Positions 61,026 through 64,000 of a DNA stretch of 64,000 bases are shown here, piece after piece (the first letter of the stretch is position 1; each line of letters starts with the position of its first letter). A program made the position numbers and the translations under genes. The notes beneath the pieces were generated by a model, which ran no database searches, was not told the DNA's origin, and saw only the letters and a program-made list of their open reading frames with translations. This stretch comes from Pannonibacter sp051860505 (GTDB lineage: Bacteria; Pseudomonadota; Alphaproteobacteria; Rhizobiales; Stappiaceae): the NCBI RefSeq assembly GCF_051860505.1, contig NZ_JBHYDX010000023.1, positions 14,719 through 78,718 of the forward strand, given 5' to 3'.

Positions 61026-61604
61026 TCAGTCGATATCGACGGCAGTATCGGCCTCGAGCAGTTGCCGCAGCCGGGCAAAGGCAAGGCGGATGCGGGACTT
61101 GACCGTTCCGAGCGGCAGGCCGGTCTGTTCGGCAATCTCGCTGTGCGACAGGCCCAGGAAAAACGCCTGCCGGACAACCTCGCGCTGGTTCTCTGGCAAT
61201 TGGCTGATCGCTGCCCTGACCCGCTCTTCCCGCAGGCCAGCATCCATCTGCACATCAACATCTTCGGGGGCTGAGGGATGCAGTGACGGGTCTTCGGCGT
61301 CCAGCGCTCCGGACTTCTGGCGCCGGAGGGCATCGATGCGGCGGTTGCGGGCGATGCGGAACAGCCACGTGCTGGCCGAGGCCTTGGAGGCATCGAACAG
61401 GGCAGCCTTGCGCCACAGGATGACCATCGCTTCCTGCGCGATTTCCTCGGCCGTGGCCGCATCGCTTCCCAGCTGCATCAGGTACCCCTTGATGCGCGGT
61501 GCGAAGTGATCGAACAACTCGGCGAATGCAGCCTGATCCTGAGACTGCGCAACCTGTTCGATCAGTTTTGAAAAATACTGCGCCTGAACCACCGCAGACT
61601 TCAC
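61026..61604 (-). CDS. ECF-type sigma-70 family RNA polymerase sigma factor
   Basis: This 192-residue sigma factor has region 2 with AEEIAQEAMVILWRKAALFD (about 52-71) and STWLFRIARNRRIDALRR, and region 4 with LPENQREVVRQAFFLGLSHSEIAEQTG (about 134-160). The start at 61604 is a GTG; a second GTG at 61592 is possible. No anti-sigma gene is adjacent, the downstream gene being the RNA methyltransferase on the other strand, which is odd for an ECF factor. It may activate the divergent IalB-like gene or act elsewhere. Confidence 0.9.
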   Translation of the reverse strand: MKSAVVQAQYFSKLIEQVAQSQDQAAFAELFDHFAPRIKGYLMQLGSDAATAEEIAQEAMVILWRKAALFDASKASASTWLFRIARNRRIDALRRQKSGALDAEDPSLHPSAPEDVDVQMDAGLREERVRAAISQLPENQREVVRQAFFLGLSHSEIAEQTGLPLGTVKSRIRLAFARLRQLLEADTAVDID

Positions 61605-61856
61605 TCCCAGACCTTGTGTCTTGCGTACGTGCTCGCCGGTGTAACCGGTTTTGACGTCACACTCTCGCCCGATTTATGCAGCCAGCGTGCTCGAATTGGG
61701 AGCCAATAATACCGACTGCGACGACAAGCGCCATCCGTGAGATTGGCTTTCAACCCTTTCGTAACCGTCTTTAAGGTAGGCTTAAGCCACTGTTTATAAG
61801 CCGGTAGGCGTTTGAATAAAATCGAAGCGAATAACGCGCAAGGAAACGGTGTGGAG

Positions 61857-62369
61857 ATGATGCAAGCACGTACACTGGTTACCGCCGGTCTGTTCCTGGC
61901 CCTGTCCGGTGCTGCCGCCTTCGCCCAGGCCCCGACGCCGCTGGGTGAACCGACTCGGGATTGGGCAGCTTTCACGCATTCAAGCGGGGGCGGCAAGGTC
62001 TGCTTCGCGCTGACGCGGCCGAAGGTGATGGCCCCGAGTGACCGAAATCACGGAGAAGTGTTCTTCTTCGTTTCGACCCGCAAGGCTGAAGGCGTGGCCA
62101 ATGAGCCGAGCTTTCAGGTTGGTTATCCCTTGAAGGAAGGGACGCCGGCGGTGGTCGATATTGATGGCAAGACCTTCAATATGTTCACCAAGGGCGATGG
62201 CGCCTGGGTGGAAAACGCAGCAGCAGAGCAGCAGCTTGTCGCGGCCATGAAGGCCGGCAAGAAAATGTTGATCAAAGCTCAATCGGCCCGCGGGACTGCA
62301 ACCAGCTATGAATTCTCGCTGGCAGGCGTTTCCGCTTCTGTCGACACAGCCGCCAAGGCTTGCCGCTGA
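61857..62369 (+). CDS. Secreted IalB-like protein
   Basis: ATGs at 61857 or 61860 give about 170 residues with a signal peptide ending AAAFAQA. The mature part has the invasion-associated locus B layout: WAAFTHSSGGGKVCFALTRP, a Cys near residue 45 and a C-terminal Cys (KACR), which may form a disulfide. IalB proteins are periplasmic or surface proteins common in Hyphomicrobiales with poorly defined function. It is divergent from the sigma-factor gene across 252 bp, with a TATAAG box at 61795-61800. Confidence 0.8.
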   Translation: MMQARTLVTAGLFLALSGAAAFAQAPTPLGEPTRDWAAFTHSSGGGKVCFALTRPKVMAPSDRNHGEVFFFVSTRKAEGVANEPSFQVGYPLKEGTPAVVDIDGKTFNMFTKGDGAWVENAAAEQQLVAAMKAGKKMLIKAQSARGTATSYEFSLAGVSASVDTAAKACR

Positions 62370-62649
62370 CGTTCCCTTCCTGCGGGCCCTTGCCTGGGCC
62401 CGCCTGGAATTGCACCTGGTTTGTTCCGGAGGAGCTGTTCTCACTCCGGGGCATCGGCCTCCTGTGTCGGCAGCCCGGTTGATTTTCTCGCGATTTTGTG
62501 GTTCTTCACCTGCGAAAGGTCGTGGCTCCGTGAGGATGCCGCGCCATTTTTGTTTGAGGCGCGGAGTTTCCCTTCGGGAAGCCGTGCGGCGCAGGTGCCC
62601 AGGTGGCGGGATGCGCCCTATCCCTTGAAGCAGGACAGAAGCGACTGAT

Positions 62650-63879
62650 ATGGCGATCACGCTTGACCTTGCGCAGCGCGCAGACAACTCCCGGCCGGCG
62701 TCTCCCGTCTTGGCACCGAACCTTGTTGCCGCTCCGGAAAAGCCGACCCTGATCGGTCTTGATCGCGCCGGGCTTGCCGAGGCAATGGCCTCGATCGACA
62801 TTCCCGAGCGCCAGCGCAAGATGCGGGCTCAGCAGCTGTGGCATTGGCTTTATGTGCGCGGCGCCTCCGATTTCGGTCAGATGACCAACATTGCCAAGGA
62901 CCTGCGCGTCACGCTGGATGATCACTTCAGCATCGCCCGGCCGGAAATCGTATCCGAACAGATCTCGGTCGATGGCACCCGCAAGTGGCTGTTTCGCTTT
63001 CCCCCGCGTGGCGCAGGTCGCCCCGTCGAGATCGAGACTGTCTACATTCCGGAAGAAGGCCGCGGCACGCTTTGCGTTTCCTCTCAAGTTGGATGCACGC
63101 TGACCTGTACCTTCTGCCATACCGGCACCCAGAAGATGGTGCGCAACCTGACCTCGGAGGAGATCCTGTCGCAGGTGCTGATCGCGCGGGACCGTCTCGG
63201 TGATTTCCCAGATGCAGCGACACCGCAGGGCGCGATTGTTCCCTCCGAAGGCCGGCTCGTGACCAATGTGGTCATGATGGGCATGGGTGAGCCGCTCTAC
63301 AATTTCGACAATGTGAAGCAGGCGCTGCTGATCGCGTCGGACGGCGACGGTCTGTCCCTGTCCAAGCGCCGCATCACGCTCTCGACTTCTGGCGTGGTCC
63401 CGGAAATTGCCCGGACGGGCGACGAGATCGGCTGCATGCTGGCGATTTCGCTCCACGCCGTGCGCGATGACCTGCGTGACGTGCTGGTGCCGATCAACAA
63501 GAAGTGGCCGATCAAGGATCTGCTGGATGCCTGCCGCCGCTATCCGGGCCTGTCCAATGCCAAGCGGATCACGTTCGAATATGTGATGCTGAAGGGCGTC
63601 AATGACAGTGACGCAGATGCGCGCGAACTGGTGCGGCTGCTGGCAGGCATTCCGGCCAAGATCAACCTGATCCCGTTCAACCCCTGGCCGGGCTCCGAAT
63701 ATGAGTGTTCCGACTGGGAGCGCATCGAGCATTTTGCCGATATCGTCAACCGTGCCGGCTATGCCTCACCGATCCGTACCCCGCGCGGCCGCGATATCTT
63801 TGCCGCCTGCGGTCAGCTGAAGTCAGCCTCGGAGCGCATGCGCAAGAAGGACCGCGACGCGCTGGATGGCGCGGCCTGA
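62650..63879 (+). CDS. rlmN: Dual-specificity 23S rRNA/tRNA adenine C2-methyltransferase
   Basis: This 409-residue radical-SAM enzyme has the iron-sulfur motif C149-x3-C153-x2-C156 in GCTLTCTFCHTG, MGMGEPLYNFDNV (about 214-226) and a late Cys in FAACGQL (near 393) that should form the RNA-protein intermediate. It methylates A2503 of 23S rRNA and A37 of some tRNAs. An N-terminal extension of about 30 residues precedes the family core. It is followed by a hairpin and repeat copy 3. Confidence 0.95.
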   Translation: MAITLDLAQRADNSRPASPVLAPNLVAAPEKPTLIGLDRAGLAEAMASIDIPERQRKMRAQQLWHWLYVRGASDFGQMTNIAKDLRVTLDDHFSIARPEIVSEQISVDGTRKWLFRFPPRGAGRPVEIETVYIPEEGRGTLCVSSQVGCTLTCTFCHTGTQKMVRNLTSEEILSQVLIARDRLGDFPDAATPQGAIVPSEGRLVTNVVMMGMGEPLYNFDNVKQALLIASDGDGLSLSKRRITLSTSGVVPEIARTGDEIGCMLAISLHAVRDDLRDVLVPINKKWPIKDLLDACRRYPGLSNAKRITFEYVMLKGVNDSDADARELVRLLAGIPAKINLIPFNPWPGSEYECSDWERIEHFADIVNRAGYASPIRTPRGRDIFAACGQLKSASERMRKKDRDALDGAA

Positions 63880-63928
63880 TCTTGCGGAGTTGAGTGACAA
63901 CAGGTCGAGGCCGCCCATTGGGCGGCCT

Positions 63929-64000
63929 CAGACTGCTGACAAACCCTCTATCGTCATCCCGGGCGCAGCGGAGCGGAGACCCGGGACCGGAGAGCCAAGG
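63929..64000. repeat. 179-bp dispersed repeat, copy 3 (cut by window end)
   Basis: The first 72 bp match copies 1 and 2, starting CAGACTGCTGACAAACC. A perfect hairpin GAGGCCGCCC / GGGCGGCCTC (about 63907-63929) lies immediately to the left, as in the other copies. The right half is outside the window. Confidence 0.88.

Noticed and set aside
61026..62369. IalB-like gene as the anti-sigma factor of the adjacent ECF sigma
   Set aside because: The product is a small secreted protein without the zinc or cytoplasmic anti-sigma domain or a membrane span expected of an anti-sigma factor.

Overview
The window reads as chromosomal DNA of a GC-rich alphaproteobacterium. Genes are densely packed on both strands. 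The housekeeping content (phaR-phbA-phbB, infC-rpmI-rplT, tyrC-hisC-chorismate mutase opposite metX-metW, IalB-like protein, plant-type glutamate-cysteine ligase) is typical of Hyphomicrobiales/Rhodobacterales. The combination suggests a marine, Stappia/Pannonibacter/Pseudovibrio-like bacterium; that genus-level placement is inference. No rRNA, tRNA, CRISPR array, prophage or complete insertion sequence was seen.

The accessory core is at about 1.3-13 kb. It is a recognisable but rearranged tropodithietic acid (TDA) biosynthesis cluster. The plus strand carries a SAM methyltransferase, a TdaF-like flavoprotein, a ChaC-type gamma-glutamylcyclotransferase (the family of the TDA resistance protein TdaR3), a vanadium-haloperoxidase-like secreted protein and a PaaZ2-like protein. 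The PaaZ2-like protein has an intact MaoC hydratase domain and a ruined aldehyde dehydrogenase site. The TdaA-like LysR regulator lies on the minus strand and overlaps paaZ2 tail to tail. Across a 473-bp promoter region follow tdaC (prephenate dehydratase-like), tdaD (thioesterase), tdaE (acyl-CoA dehydrogenase), tdaB (GST/beta-etherase-like) and gshA. In the known pathway a shunt product of phenylacetyl-CoA catabolism gives the seven-membered ring, and sulfur is installed through TdaB/TdaF chemistry. Having both a glutathione-making (GshA) and a glutathione-breaking (ChaC) enzyme in the cluster suggests thiol supply and/or gamma-glutamyl-cycle resistance travel with it.

The region 13.3-21.7 kb is an import island: a four-gene dipeptide/nickel/opine-type ABC transporter on the minus strand, with a (Gly-Asn)n-rich insert in its double ATPase, then a divergent LysR regulator and a TonB-dependent receptor. 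It could import a metal-ligand complex. The region 21.7-26.1 kb is a methionine-degradation unit matching the Pseudomonas mdeR-mdeA-mdeB layout.

The remainder (26-64 kb) is mostly core metabolism and information processing: purU; infC (AUU start)-rpmI-rplT; gamma-glutamyltransferase; the PHB genes; septation protein A; rpmF; mtgA; ispA; a GGDEF-EAL protein; aromatic amino acid and methionine biosynthesis genes; gloB; typA; a MarR-MFS pair; folP-folK; a GH25 lysozyme; xthA; an RNA methyltransferase; a sigma factor; and rlmN.

A roughly 179-bp repeat with inverted ends occurs three times (26.1, 51.3 and 63.9 kb). Both complete copies are bracketed by near-duplicate copies of a local terminator-like hairpin, a mobile-element-like signature.
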